Source: Anisakis pegreffii (Eukaryota > Nematoda > Chromadorea > Rhabditida > Anisakidae). Taken from it: a stretch of 64,000 nucleotides of DNA. The stretch is taken from positions 1 to 64,000 of the forward strand of contig JAPYMA010003064.1 in the NCBI GenBank assembly GCA_035041965.1. Reading direction: 5' to 3'. Numbering within the stretch: position 1 is the stretch's first letter; every line of letters begins with the position of its first letter. Shown in pieces: positions 37,721 to 51,346 of this stretch. The position numbers and the translations under genes were made by a program. The notes under the pieces were generated by a model, which saw nothing but the letters and a program-made list of their open reading frames with translations, did no database searches and was not told the DNA's origin.

Positions 37721-39259
37721 TTGTTGAATTAATGGTGATATTCTGTTGTTTTCCGAAAGCCTGGTGTTGCAATGTCGCGTGTTTTTTACTCGTAGTGCCA
37801 TCTGATCTCTCATGAATCTTGAATTTCAAATGTGACGCCGAAGAATTCTTTGAATGGTGGGGTATGATTATTGCCGTTGTGTAACAAGTTGTCATATACT
37901 TCAAAGAAGCGGAGATTCCCTCAGGCTAGCATTGATTCTCCAGAACTTGGGTGAGGCGCTGATCTCGAGGTTACTAAAAAGCTGTTTTTACTGTTCAACT
38001 GTACGTTGCACTTTTCTATATGCTGTGATCTTTAGTTCTAATATACTTGTTTATCGTACCTGGAGGTGGTCAATTTCATCATTTTCTTCCGTGATGATGT
38101 AGTAGATCTAGCAACAGTGCTGAAGTCATTTAATGAATCTTATTCTGATGGTGGAGAGCATTTATGAGCAGGATAGAAGTTTTTCTAGTTTCTCAGATGT
38201 TTGCAATTTACGCTATTGCTGGAACCACTACTGGCGATTCAGGATACATAAACTCACAAATATTCAGGTTCATAAGTGATGAGAAGTTGTGTCAGTTTAA
38301 GATGATCACTGATATCTTTATGCGATGCATTGTATTGCCGAGCCTAGTTCCTGAGAACCGAGATCGAACTCGGTGTTTGCTGCATCCCTGAATTTGTTAC
38401 TTGTAATGTAATCGCTGTTGTTTAAAATAACGATTCGACAATGCATCATTGCTTTATCATAAACAATCAAATGGGCAATACAATTCAATTGGCTTATGAA
38501 TGTTATGTGCAATGGAGTTGAAGACACAAAACCAGCATCGCTATGATCAGCCTCAACCCTGAATCAAGAGCACTTGAAATGAATTTGATTACCGTATGTG
38601 GATTATAGAAGAGGCAATTTCCTTTCGATACAATGATTAGTACCTAAGAAACATCATTTGGCAATAAAAGACACAATCACTGATCATGCAATTCCTTGCT
38701 GCCTGTGTCTTGATGTAGATCACTCTCCGTAATTCCACCAAGCAATAAAATCGCCTCATTCAATCTCTGCCAATTTCAAAATCTTTTCTTCACATGCGAA
38801 ACTAATTGTTTATTTTGTTCGCTTCTTGATGGCTATCTAAGAACAAAAGGATCTTTGAAAGCAAACTGCATATTGTTTATCGAACGAACCACAAATGAAA
38901 ATATCCAAATTAGTTTCCAACTAAGTCAAGCTATCTCAAATGAACATCCACTGGATGTCAACAATTTTTCTATCGAATCATGAAATCTTGCAGATCAGGT
39001 AATGAAATTGAATCTGTTCATGAGCAAAATAAAAAATCCATCTCCTTCAATGTTTCTTTATTGCAGTCAATGTCATCAGCTACACTAAGCGATCATAACA
39101 ATAAGTATGAAATGAAATCATGTAATGAGTACGGATGCTTTCAAACAGAACAAGAATTATTACTTTATAATACAATGCAATCAAACACTATCAAATGAAA
39201 TATAACAATATGATTAGAACGAAATGTTAATATAATGAAAGCATTCTGAGGTTTTCGAA
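37721..39259. other. Region between the tRNA array and the PEBP-like gene
   Basis: AT-rich with no recognised gene; holds the presumed 3' UTR of the PEBP-like gene. The palindrome ACCGAG/CTCGGT near 38355-38372 resembles a T arm but no tRNA can be folded around it. Confidence 0.45.
39057..39062 (-). terminator. Candidate AATAAA polyadenylation signal
   Basis: AATAAA on the minus strand about 200 nt downstream of the PEBP-like stop codon. Chance occurrence is possible in AT-rich DNA. Confidence 0.3.
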
Positions 39260-42200
39260 TCAGTACCGAAGTAGCAACACAATAATTATGGATAATAGTG
39301 ATACAAACAAATTCTGATCCCTTGAAAACGACGACGCTTTGTCACACTGCAACTCATCGACTGATTTCACTAGTGGACAGATGATCGCCTCAGGTGACAG
39401 TCGCCTTTCCCAGTTATGTTCTTGCCTGGAACTGGACATCATTCACCACCACAATAGATACTTTTTGATTGTTTTTAGCAGTAGAAATGAAGAAAACATT
39501 TTAGAACTGCGATCATAATGGATATCCGCTTATTGAAAGTGTAGTGTTGGAGATTTATGAAACATGCGTTTCGAAATGGGCTCATAATAAATCTTCACAA
39601 ATCTATTCCAGTTCTTAGATCTAATCGCATTATAATTAAAACTGATGGAAAAATGATCACGCTATGAGGATATTGACCGACTACATTTCAATCTCCTCGT
39701 TTCCACTCATAATCGATGGAAAATCTAATTACATTAGCTAACTTCATCAAGGTGACGTTTTATGTGCATGAATGTTCAATTTTCAATTGAAAAATATCTG
39801 AACCCGTTAAAACAATAAATTTTAGGTAGTATTTACTCGTGACTGTTTCTTGCAAAGGTTGAATCATCCAACGTTGTTGTTTTACGAAGTTCCTCTTTAC
39901 TTCGGTTCTGAACCAATAAATCAATTTGACGTTTTGCCTCATGAATATCGTAGCAAACACTCATCCAATTGATTGCCGATATCCGTAGCTGATGAAAAGC
40001 TTTGAATTGTTCAATATCAAAATTCAACCTAAAAATAGTACCGATGATTTGTAAGGAAATATTTTGCTGCATTTAATGGGGTAGCCAGGATTTTTTTCCG
40101 GGAGGGGGGATTACAAATAGCTGATTATTTGGGTAGATTATTCTGGTTTAGTTTTTGTTCCTTCACCCTTCCTCTATCTTTTCCTTCTTTTTCCCTTTTC
40201 TTTATCCTCCAGAAGGGTGAGCGCGGCCATTACGCTCTCCTTCCCCCTGACTATGCAACTGCCCACACTAAAAAAATCAGCATTCCAAAGAATGAAGAAT
40301 ATGTCAATTGGTTATAACAAAGAGGCACAAACTCTTAATGAGTTGCTGATTAAATACACAAATAAAACAAATGAATCTTAAGTAATAAATATTTCAAATA
40401 ATAAAACCTTTGTGAACAATTATTTTTGCATTCATTGAAAAGTGATGAATACTCATTATCGAAATATTGCGATAATGGTGATATTGAACTGTATCTGGGC
40501 TGCCTGAACAGCATAAACACCAGCATTGAGCAGCTCTTCGGTGTGTTTGGTACTGGAGCAAGATAAGACACAATCTGAAAATACCCCATTGATAATCACG
40601 GATCTGCAACCGCTGCGATCCTTACATAAACATGAGTACCTGGTTATGAAGGAAGCAAGATATATCATATTTTTCTCCAAAAAGATGATATCTTTATGTG
40701 TTATGTTGCTACCTAAGTTAACTCAAATCAAATCAACAATTTTAATGGAAGAATTTCCAAAAGACCTTGAAAACGTCTTTGTCTGTTAGTCAAATTATAA
40801 TTGGCCATTTGGTTTGGCTGAAACAACGTCATAGTCGTTCAGCACATTCAATTCACAGTTTATTGCCGACGCGATATGCTTGTTTTGTGAGATTAATGCC
40901 ATCAATGGTACTTATCGTGATTTGAAGTTGTCGTCAGAGGTCAATTGCATCATCACATAACCATCCCCATCATTCACTGAGAAGCTCTTCTGTCTAATTA
41001 CAAGTACAACTTCATCTAATCATCTAATCCGTTCATATCGAACGCCAATAATAGCATCATCACATCTAACCATCTCAACATAATCAGTCAATCTTAATTG
41101 CTAACGATGATCGCATCTCATCGTCCTTCCTTGATTAATATTTATTTATAATAGCATTTGATGCAATAAACGTTCTTACATCACTATTCAAATGGATTCA
41201 TGAGCATTTGATCTTATATCTATCCACATATAGCACTAATCAATCATAATAAATAATTTTTCATTAATAAGCCACATTTCAGCAACCATTTATACTATCT
41301 TAATCGCTGATTTAATGAATCTCTGCAATGACAATAACAACAGCAACAATACTGCTAATCAATATGCTAAGATTGCTTTTGCGCTGGGTTATATCGTTGG
41401 GATAATTATCGAAATCTCTTTAAAGCCTGAAACCATCGAAGCAATTTTGTGCAAACCATAGTGGCAGTAATACAATCCCTCAATCACAAGTTTTCTCCTA
41501 CGACAATCCTAACAAGATTATTGTCGATGAAGTGTATCATTTAGATATGGTGGTGAATGAAGATTCATTTCGAGAAGATTTCCCTCAAAAATCCCTCGCT
41601 CAAACCTATCGGAAATGTTTGACCATATTTGTGCAATGCTTAATGTGCAGGAAAAGGTAGTACGTTTAGTCCCAATGCAATTGTTCATAAGACGTATATT
41701 AAGGCGATATCAAAGAGTGTTTTTGGTTGTGCCGTTGTCGAACGCATGCTGCTGCAACAATATGGAGCGTAGGTCAACCGGATCTTCGCTACACATATCT
41801 CATAACAACAGCAATGATAATTACCTGGGAATTGGGATAATAATAACACGATTATAACGTTGTAGTAGGTTATTTTCAATAATACAATAAACATTCATCT
41901 GTTACGCTTCATATCAAACATAAATTTTGATCGTTCATCACTGTGATCAAACATCACAGTGAAAGGCTCTGTTTTCAATCGTTCGAAGGCAATCGCTCTT
42001 AGAGCCAACATAAATATCAAATTCGTTTTTATAAATCACTGAACTGGTTTTCTTAAAAGTTATTTAAATTCACAGTGATAATACGGTAGCTTTATGGCCG
42101 AAATAATCAACAGAGACAGTAACAACAGTACACAGCTACAGCAACATACAGCAGTGGTGATGCTTCTGATTCAATCGAAATTAACCAATCTACGACTGAA

Positions 42201-45200
42201 TTCTGCAGAATCCTGATTCGATCACCGAATCATCTTTAGGAAAGACAAAAACTCTGAGACAATAACCCAATTTTTTTGGAAGAAAACAAATCAGGCTAGG
42301 GTTTGGAAGATGCGGCATGAGATATCACCTCAAAGAAAGACTCAAAACACAACCAACCGTTTTCCCGTCATTGATACTAGACGCGGCTAGCGATGCTGAC
42401 GGAATGTCGATTATTAACCAATGAAGAAAAGCCCTGTCTGGATCGAATAGCACCAGTGAATAGGAATAATCGAATAATACTAAAAATTCATCGTTTCCAT
42501 TGTGTTTTACGGAAAGTTAACTTGGAAAATACGTGATTTTTGAATCGGCTTCATTTCAAAAAGCTCATTTTAAAAAACAAAAATAGTCCCCTTATCTCAT
42601 TAATGATAGTCTGCGAGGAATTAGTCAAAATTTTTTGCCCCAATGCATAGTTTCCTTCGATATGAATTTAGTTTTTTATACTCAGGACTCTTATTAAAGT
42701 GATACTACGTTGTAATTATTCATGAATGCTAATAGCTTTCGAGAAAGGATAATGCTTGTTTGAGGTATTCATTGAGACATGCGATGGAATCTTACGTATA
42801 ATCATCATATAATCGATACAAAGATACGAAAGGATTCAATAGGAGTCCTAAAAAGGTTCACCTAAAGTCTCATCTCGTGAATTATCTAGCTTCAATATTA
42901 TTGAATCGTTAATTTGTAATGCAATTAAATGTCTTGATATCAACACAAACAGACTTCCACTATCGAGTATCTTCGCATACTACAATTTGTGAATAAAACA
43001 GATCCAAAAGAATTTCAGTGGCGTTTCAATGCATCTTGTTTTCTGCTGAAATGTTGATGGAAACCATACAATAGAATCAAATTGAAATGAAATTCAGAGT
43101 GAATTTCATCAAATCAAAGCAACTAACCAACTCCGACGAAGTCCCTTGCACTGCGTTGATAGTTGGCGTTGTTTTGTGGAATACGTATCGCAGACACTCG
43201 TGGTTCATTATGCACTACCAACGATGGTAAATTACCATCCCCGAGGGGATCCAGTGGCAACCACATATCCCTTAAACGATGAGAAAACAAAGTTTATTAA
43301 TGATCTGACACGTTTCCGCTTGACTTGCAGATGTAGAAGAAAGTAAAAGGGCAGAAAAAGCATTTTTCATTTGAGTGAAGTCGAATGTGTCTTGGCTACT
43401 TGCATTAGAAAGAAATGTGTGTTTGTTGTTCTGTTGCAAACGAATGGTGCAACAAATTAGTGTTATCGTCTACAAGTACATTGTCTTGAGGTAGATGAAT
43501 TTCCTCGAACGCAACCCTATTCTCATATGTGGATTTCATTTTGGGGCAGGAGCCTACTCGTTGAGGGCTGTGAAAAGTCGAAGAACGATGATTTGCCTAT
43601 AGTCAACGAAAGATGATTTGTTTGATCAGCAATTATTTTTGATCTACAGCTGTTGCACTTGGAAAATTTTTAGTGAAGCGAATATCAAGTATCAAAATTT
43701 CTAAATTCTCAATTTTTTTGCAGTATAAAGCGTCAACAAGTTTGAAGTGACAATTACGGTTACACTTCCTCTCAACGAATCCGATTCTTATAAATTTGAT
43801 AAACGTTCATAATTTCCGAGCAGTGAATGCGAATACCGCTGTGCGAGTATTGTTGTGACGACACGGTTGCTTTGATTTGAGCTTATAATTGCTGGTTTAC
43901 GGTAAAGGCAGTCAAGGAACCGAGACATATTCAATGTATTCAATGCCACATTATCTCATTAGTAAACATAATTGAAGGGATATTTTTAGCGAATGGATGA
44001 TTATTATTTGATTGAAAAGATTGGATTGAATCAATAAATTGCATCAGTTGACACAGACTCTGTGATTTCGAAAAGTTTTGTTCGGAATTCGTTGATGTCG
44101 AAAATTTATAGCTAATGATAGCCTATCATGACTCAACAATAAATCAATTTGGGCGATCAATTGATTGACACTGTGGGATATCAATAAAACTGCCACAAGT
44201 GAAAAATAACAATAAATTTTATTAGAGTATTTTTGAGCGAAGAGTTTTGCAATTGAGAACCGAAAGACATTTTAATGAGTTTTTTCCCATATGATTTCGC
44301 CTCATTCCATCATCAATAATTGGATGATGCAATATTCAGTGTTTTGAAGGTACAAAATTATCGGAATCATCCTCTTTATCAAAACACTCACGCATACTCT
44401 TCTCAGGTTCATCAGCAATCTGGATTAATCTTTAAAACGATAAAAAGAATCTATGCTAGCGATTTCAAGATGTTTTCTGATCTTTTAGCACTGGTTTAAG
44501 CAGAATGAAATGAAAAAAAGAATGAAAGTAATTACCATAAATCAATTTGTTCACAGCAAACTTCATATGAAACAGCAGGTTGTTGGTAATCCACCGAGAG
44601 CGATGTGTCCATTTCGGATAAAGGAAATGCGTTCACAAAGGACCAGCGATTATCCTTTCTTAATTCTATAATCAAATACGATAGTGAGGCGATTTGATTA
44701 GAATCTTTTGTTTACGGCTATTGAGGAATGTTAAACTCTCGACAGTATTAGTTGATAGTGTATTGCTACTATCTTTGGTGCTAGTATATTATTATTACTA
44801 TTTTTAGAATAAATTATTATTGGTTCTGATACAGTACTATTAACATTATCGATGCTGATTGTCTTGTTATTGTTGTTATGGGGCTCACGATGATTACAAT
44901 CAATATTATGATTATTACCATTATCAGTAGTATGATTAGCATCATTAGTACTTGAATCATTACCGACGTGGTAATCACGTTATTGAAGAGTCTTTCATAA
45001 ACAGTTAATATCAGCAGAGATTAATACAATTTTCATCAATACATGATCAACAATACCTCAATCCCTCTTTTTACCAATTCATTCTCATGAACGGATCCCA
45101 CAATAAATTGTCATCTTCATCTAATTAAAACATATTCCTCACAGATTATGATCAATAAAGAACGAATCGATGCAAATCAATCTCACTTTGCTGAATCAAT

Positions 45201-47806
45201 GAATGACAATTATCAACAATGGCTCGTATCCGTTGCTTCTCAATTGAATAAGCATCTGCTGATACCATCACGATGTTCATACCCACCAAATCTGAAAGGA
45301 TCGAGTTCTTATGTTCTGAGGCAGATGAGCATTCAAAACACCGCAATATTTTGAAGCAACTCTGATCTTTGAATTCAAAATATGAGTTTCATGAAGCGTT
45401 CTGACTGGAATCTTTTGTTTGCCATAACGCCTCTTTCAAATTTCCTATCATGCACCTCTACAATTAAGTCAGATCTGAAAAATTATCAAACATTTTTAAT
45501 CCTTCCGATAACTGCAGAAAATTGTTCGTTTCTTCACTGACTGTTGATGCTAGGTGTTCTCGTATAAGAATGGCTTGTGTTTCATAGACTGATCGTCGCA
45601 ATACTTTGATTGAACGCTTCTGTTCACCTTTAGACCAGTAGGACACTAATTCCTTTCACGCTGTTGAGAAATTTCCGGACCGGTTTTCCGTTTCATAGAC
45701 AACGTTATATGTAAAGTAATAAGTTCTTGTATCAAGGGGGTAACGGCGGCCTGCCAGATCAAAAAAAAAGGGATAATGGAGCACCTTAGCGTTAGGACCA
45801 TTGATTTAGACTTTCATATACTTTGCTTCCAACGTATTATAGGATATGTTAACTCAATAAAAAAAAAACTAATCACCGCTCTCGAGTGCATTATCGATCA
45901 TAAATTTTGGTAAACTGAATAATTCTGAGCCATCGGTGATCTTCAAATTTCCATAATCACGTTTCGGTGCTTGTTGGAAAACGATTACGACAAGTGGATT
46001 GACAAGAGGTCGAAAATTCTCTGACGGTTTATAGTGCTGCAGTACCTGAAACTGACGTTTTCCTATTAACAACAAATCCACATCTCATTTGCAATCCAAT
46101 CTCAACAGTCCCCTTCCGTCTTAAAAACTTTGAAAAAAAGCATGAAAACTACTTCACCCTGAGCACTCTGAATTCAAGTCTCATAAGGAGCAGAAACGCT
46201 CGTAGCAATATTCCATGCTCTCCATTTTCTGAGCATTCATGAAATTCCATTCCTCAAATTTACCACTCAACTTGCAATGAATTCTGATTTGGTTCAGCAT
46301 TTTCATGAATGCTTCAACTCAAGTCTCATACGTTCATTCTTTACGGTATCACTGATTAATTTGACTATGAGATGAAATGAGAAATGGATGGAATTTTGCA
46401 CAGAAATAAGTCGAATCCGGGTGAGACTCTTCGCAGTTTTCGTCTTGAAGAAATGTGAAAAACAATTTGCGGTAAGCTGATTTGATCAGAATAAAGGCAG
46501 GCACGTATCAATTTCGTGCAATCGTCCTTCAAGATGCAGCCGAATCGTTTATTTATCTTTTGCGTACGCAGTTGCTGAGCGGCTCTCGTGAACCCTTCTC
46601 ATTCGCCAGTTTTTGTGCGTAAATTGATATCGTAATGAAAGGTTGACCAAAGGTGTCAAATATCATTTACAAATGCTTCTACAAAACTAAATCCTAAATT
46701 CCTAACTCATTCAGTCATCTCCTTCAACTACTTTCTTGTTTTAAAGTCTACTTTCGTTCCTTTCGATCATCTCATCTTTCTAAGCTGATTTTGTTTAAAG
46801 TGGCTTCTTGAATTTTTCGCTTACTGCTCTCAAGTGTGTTGTTCTTAATTTTTTTCCATTTGCTCCCAAATAACATTACTAATTTTCAAAACCATGCACT
46901 TAAACGATACTCAAGTTACATCCTTAACTTTTAAATTACATCTAACAATGATTACAAATTCGCATATTGCTGATGTAGAAGCTTAAGAAACGTAAAGGCC
47001 GAATCATATCGAAAAATAACAGTGCAAATTAAACGGTTTTCGATCATTTTTCAGAGAAAAAAGCGATCGAAATTAGAAGTGAATGAAAATTATTTGTAAA
47101 CTTTAAATGCGAAGAATTTTCACCAATAAATTGTTGTTTCTACGCATTGAGTGAACTTTCAGGAGTGGAAAAAAAGTTTTTAACGATGACTTTAACAACA
47201 TGCAACAACTAATTGCCTCATATTGAATGCATTAATGGAATTTCTAAAAAACGAACGAAACAACATTAATTTTTTCCATTCAATTCGAACAAACTAAATG
47301 CTATACACACACGCACTCTAATGAGCAAACCCATCATTCTTGACGATGAGCACTAATGCTATTGTTTTGTTTTTCTTTTCTTTTCAATATTCATGGAAAA
47401 AGGCATTCTTGATGAGTTGGTAGGCGGCATGAGTTGGTACAGAATCGATGATATGTCGACGGAGCACAATAATTGCATAGGATGCTCGAACAGAACTGAA
47501 TGATCGAACAGAATTCGCACTGATATTCAATAAGATTATCGTAAAGTCAATGATCACTACGAATCGAAGGAATATAAGCAACCTTTGAGTTTTTTGGATA
47601 ATCGTAAGCGACGAAGTTCAGTGTGCCGAAGCCAGCGTCCGTAATCAAGATTATAAACGTGTCATTACGACTGATTCCCGGCCATCGAATATCCGGTAGA
47701 TAACGAATGTTGAACGGCTCAACTGGCTCCATATCTGGATCCACTTCAATAATGCTCCTTCCTGGTTTATCGACCACAAAATCATGATCACACGCTCGAT
47801 AAGTAC
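39260..47806 (-). CDS. Divergent PEBP-like protein with hydrophobic C-terminus (5' end uncertain)
   Basis: Exons in transcript order: 47806-47583, 46045-45877 (or from 46051), tentative 45645-45513, 40028-39837, and 39431- or 39425-39260. Phases agree throughout; the tentative exon is needed to pass from phase 1 to phase 2. The phosphatidylethanolamine-binding fold is suggested by DIRWPGISRNDTFIILITD (strand before the ligand site), by NPLVVIVFQQAP (the usual H-R-Y-x-F/V-L-x-x-Q strand) and by LNFDIEQFKAFHQL with a later W and D (the C-terminal F-K-x-x-x-L...A-x-x-W helix). The canonical DPDxP and GxHR ligand motifs are not seen, so binding may be lost. The last exon ends in LFVSLLSIIIVLLLRY, a membrane or GPI-anchor tail. 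Introns are about 1.5 to 5.5 kb. Family call is by eye. Confidence 0.5.
40078..40264. mobile_element. Degenerate short element with G/C-run ends
   Basis: Begins GGGGTAGCCAGG followed by a T-run and a G-run, and ends CCCCCTGACTATGCAACTGCCC, an imperfect inverted copy. Such '...TAGCCAGG' termini are typical of old transposon remnants in invertebrates. It lies in an intron, 49 bp upstream of a PEBP-like exon. Confidence 0.45.
45733..45769 (+). mobile_element. Possible retroelement 3' end with A-tail
   Basis: A short GC-rich stretch (GGTAACGGCGGCCTGCC) is followed by A9 inside AT-rich intron sequence, like the 3' end of a SINE or LINE fragment. Too short for family assignment. Confidence 0.2.
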
Positions 47807-49076
47807 CTGAATGGATTGCGGTGTTCAAATTTACGGATTATGCGGATTAGTGTTCATTTCATGGTGATATCTATTGAAAAGTAAGTTTCCATAAAAATCA
47901 CGCTAACTTGCATGAAACCAAAACTTTTTATAGACGTTTTCACTATCTTTACAGAACAACCCATACGTTCTCAAAACATAAATATAATCTATGAAAAGCC
48001 TAATGAATCAGTTGAAAAGCTTCTCCGCAGTATCTGTGGATTTATCGCCTGAATTATACTGTCTAAAGGACTGGAGATTATCTGGGAATGTTAATTGTCA
48101 ACCTTTCATTATCCCTCTCGAATGCCTCTGGTGTTCCCACTCACAGATCGAGTCCCTATTGTGCTCGTTATTGTCAGTTATTGACGAGATGGATTGATGG
48201 CCCATTGCTCAATTAAGTCAGCGGGAAGCCCCTTATTGTATCGTTCATTTGCTATTCACTGAGCGATACTGAAGCACTCTTTGCAGAGGTCACTCACATC
48301 GATTACTTTCGTCTAACCTTATATCATTCTATCAAAATCCAATTGGTAGTTTCGAATTGCATTCGTGATTGTTCCTTAATTGAAATTCCTTAAGGAAACT
48401 GCACTCATAAACATTACTTCGGAATATTATCATGCAAAGGATCAAAGACGATAATGACGGAATGAACATATCTAATAAGTGCAACACCCACAGAACAATA
48501 ATAGTTCCGGTGTGTTCCGAAAGTTACAATAACAAAGACTGTCTTCTTCAGTTTCAAACATCGCATCTGACACAGAACTCCGCATCAGTTGGATAGGATT
48601 GCTAAAGAATTCACCAACAAAATTGCGATCGATCAAAATTTTCGAATTGCTAGTTTGCTCATCGATGATATTCGATAGTTATTAATAATTGCACTCATTG
48701 CCAGCTACGATTAAGTCGAGTTAGCCTTAGGCATAGTACTCTTGGAGAGTTCAATCCGTAATTGAGACTAGAAATTAAATCCGTCATGTGTTAGACAGGT
48801 GTGTGCATCTTCGTGGTTAGTTTATGATATATCCAATTTCTTATCACAGAAAATCTTATCTTTCTCTTCATATTCATTCCTTTATGAGTGATGCATTGTT
48901 TGAATTAATTGATGACAGATATCAATCAAAATAACACGAATCTAACATTTTCGAGCTGCCGTTTTATCGATTTTACCCTCTCACTCTCCTCACAACTCTC
49001 TTTCATATGTTCATCGTATACGTCATTTTGATCAACAAACTTTTTGGAATCTTCAATTATTTTTCATAATCTTAAT

Positions 49077-49097
49077 CCTCCCCCCCCTCCCCTCCCC
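49077..49097. repeat. C-rich simple tract
   Basis: Nearly pure C with interspersed T, similar in kind to the tract near 0.9 kb. Confidence 0.8.
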
Positions 49098-50829
49098 AAT
49101 TGTTTTATTCAACTCATCTTGGAGTGTTAGACAACTGCATCTTCCAGTTCAGTTTAATAAAAAGTGGTCTAGTTCAGGAAACTATACAAAGGGAAATAAT
49201 CAATGGGTATAGCAAAGATTGACTGGCCTTTGAGGTGATGATTTGATGAGTTAACAAAGAAAGAAACAAATTCTAAGGAAACTGAATTCACAAATTAAAC
49301 GTTGAAGTGTTTATTTGTTCAGCGGTTGATCACACGGAAGTGAAGTGAGATGGTTTGAGGATGGCGTGAATTAAGTAATAAAGCGTGATTTATGTTTGAT
49401 CACAAACGAAATGAAATAAATTGATTGTCGGTTGAATTGAGAATGATGCTTAAGCACGATTATTTATCCACTCATTAACAACAATAAATCATCGCGCTTT
49501 ACTCAACACCTCGAACAACCATCATCGTGTTTTCAACTGTCAAAGAGAATTCAATTCGTTCAAATTCCCCAATCGAATCATCGGAAATACTTCAAAATTT
49601 TTTGATTGGGAATTTACCCGTGGTCATAAAGAAACAGTTTACAATGTTGGTCGCTACGAGATGAATTTTGGGCTTCTCCTGGTATTCAAACAAGCTATAC
49701 GAATACTATATGAAGACACTTAATCTGTCAAACTCTGCAATTAGGATATCTGGAGCAGGAATTTCAAAAGTTTCCTAGGCATGCTTTCCGATGACTTCTA
49801 CCTAAAATCCTCGAGCACGCTACAACTTCTTATGCTTATGATGGTGAGCTCGAATAGGACTGGTTTCATAAACAGAGAAAGGAAAAAAAAGAGAAAACAA
49901 AACATTAATTTGTAGATGGAATAAATTTTCGAATAAGATTCGCAGAATGTGCCTTTTGAGAAAATATAAAACCAAATGCTCAACTGCTATCACTTTGTAA
50001 GAAGACATTTTGCACGAAATTTTGTTTGTTATCGCTAAAAATGAGAGCACTTTCATACTGAACTAACATGGAAGTTTCCATTTGTCATTTGGACACTGAT
50101 ATTTTCAGAGATTTGAGCTAACAAATTTATGGGTACTTTACGATGGTATTTATGGGTTTTCTGCTTTATTCATGAGTTATTATTCATGAGTTTTGCTTTA
50201 GAATCGTTAGCTTCTAATTTGGTTGAGATTTTTCATATGTTTGCTCTAATTTGGAAAATCTGAGATCATATGCAGATCATGGTCTCATCAATACTTCAGT
50301 ATCGTAATCATGAGCATTTGATATCATTCAGTTATATCACAATACCATAATAGTAATGAGCATTCACACCGTTATCATATCATTATGGCACGTTAATTGG
50401 AACATATCAGCGATAACTTTCCCTGACTCATAGACAGTTACTTGAAATAATGCAGTCGTTGTGCTACGTTGTTAGAGGTAATAATGAAAAGTTTTCGGGT
50501 CCCTAAAGACTCGTGAATGGCATAATAAATCATGCAAGAACGCGGACTGATTACAAATTGTGAATGCATCAGTAAACGTCTTTGGACGTTATTATTTAGT
50601 GTTATCATTATTATTTTTATAATTAATTCTTTGAACATTATTAAGAACAAGTTATGTTTTTTTTGTACAGTCATGATTCGTCATAAAACCTTTCAGATTT
50701 GTTCTCAAAAAACAGTCGATTCAAATTGCAAATGAGATACTCTCCCAAACAGACTCACTACACTTCATTACATCCGTAGAATTTTATTGGTTCCAGCAAT
50801 ATAAATTGAGTCTCATGAAATCAAGTTAT

Positions 50830-51032
50830 AACTTTGCAGCTACTCGGAAATCTTTTCTTGTTGCTTGTCGATTGACGGAAACCAATAAAATCACCATCAT
50901 ATAATTCTCATCGCAATATTCAGGTGATATTCTAGTTGAGGCTTCCATAAGGTCCAAATTAAGCAATGCGTCATCAAATATCATACAAAAAGCATGTTCT
51001 CTTGTGAAGTCGAATGAATTAAAATTGTGCAA
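50830..51032 (-). other. Candidate exon, unrecognised
   Basis: Open frame with protein-like texture (for example EYCDENYMMVILLVSVNRQ) ending at a TAA, or at a possible GTTATA donor two codons earlier. An AAG acceptor at its 5' side would join it in frame to the candidate exon at 51252-51346. No family recognised; could be chance. Confidence 0.2.
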
Positions 51033-51251
51033 TTTTATTTCTTTCTATGACCTAAAGATATGACATAACGTGAGAGCTGAGTGTATCGAAAGAACGCCTA
51101 AAAAATCGTTGCTCATTTCATAAACCTACCTCGTGCTACCCGAGAGAATTAGAAAAACATCCCTGAAATTGTCGATTACTTTCGATAAAAGTAGCAATAA
51201 TCGTCAACAAATTAATGTGAACAACTAAATAACAAACGAAAATCAAGTCAC

Positions 51252-51346
51252 CTGGTTGTGCTCTGAAAGTTACTCGAGGATACAAGCGAAGATTTTGTAG
51301 GAATGCGGCTTGATATGTTTTCACTCGGAATAGTCTACCACCTAGA
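51252..51346 (-). other. Candidate upstream exon (PEBP-like or nested gene)
   Basis: TTTCACAG acceptor and CCAG/GTGACT donor enclose 95 nt reading LGGRLFRV...RAQPG. The donor phase (1, last base G) fits the 47806 exon, giving ...QPG-TYRACD. It needs an upstream exon in phase 2 that I did not find. Confidence 0.3.

Noticed and set aside
38355..38372. T-arm-like palindrome suggesting a tRNA
   Set aside because: No acceptor stem, D arm or anticodon arm can be placed around it.
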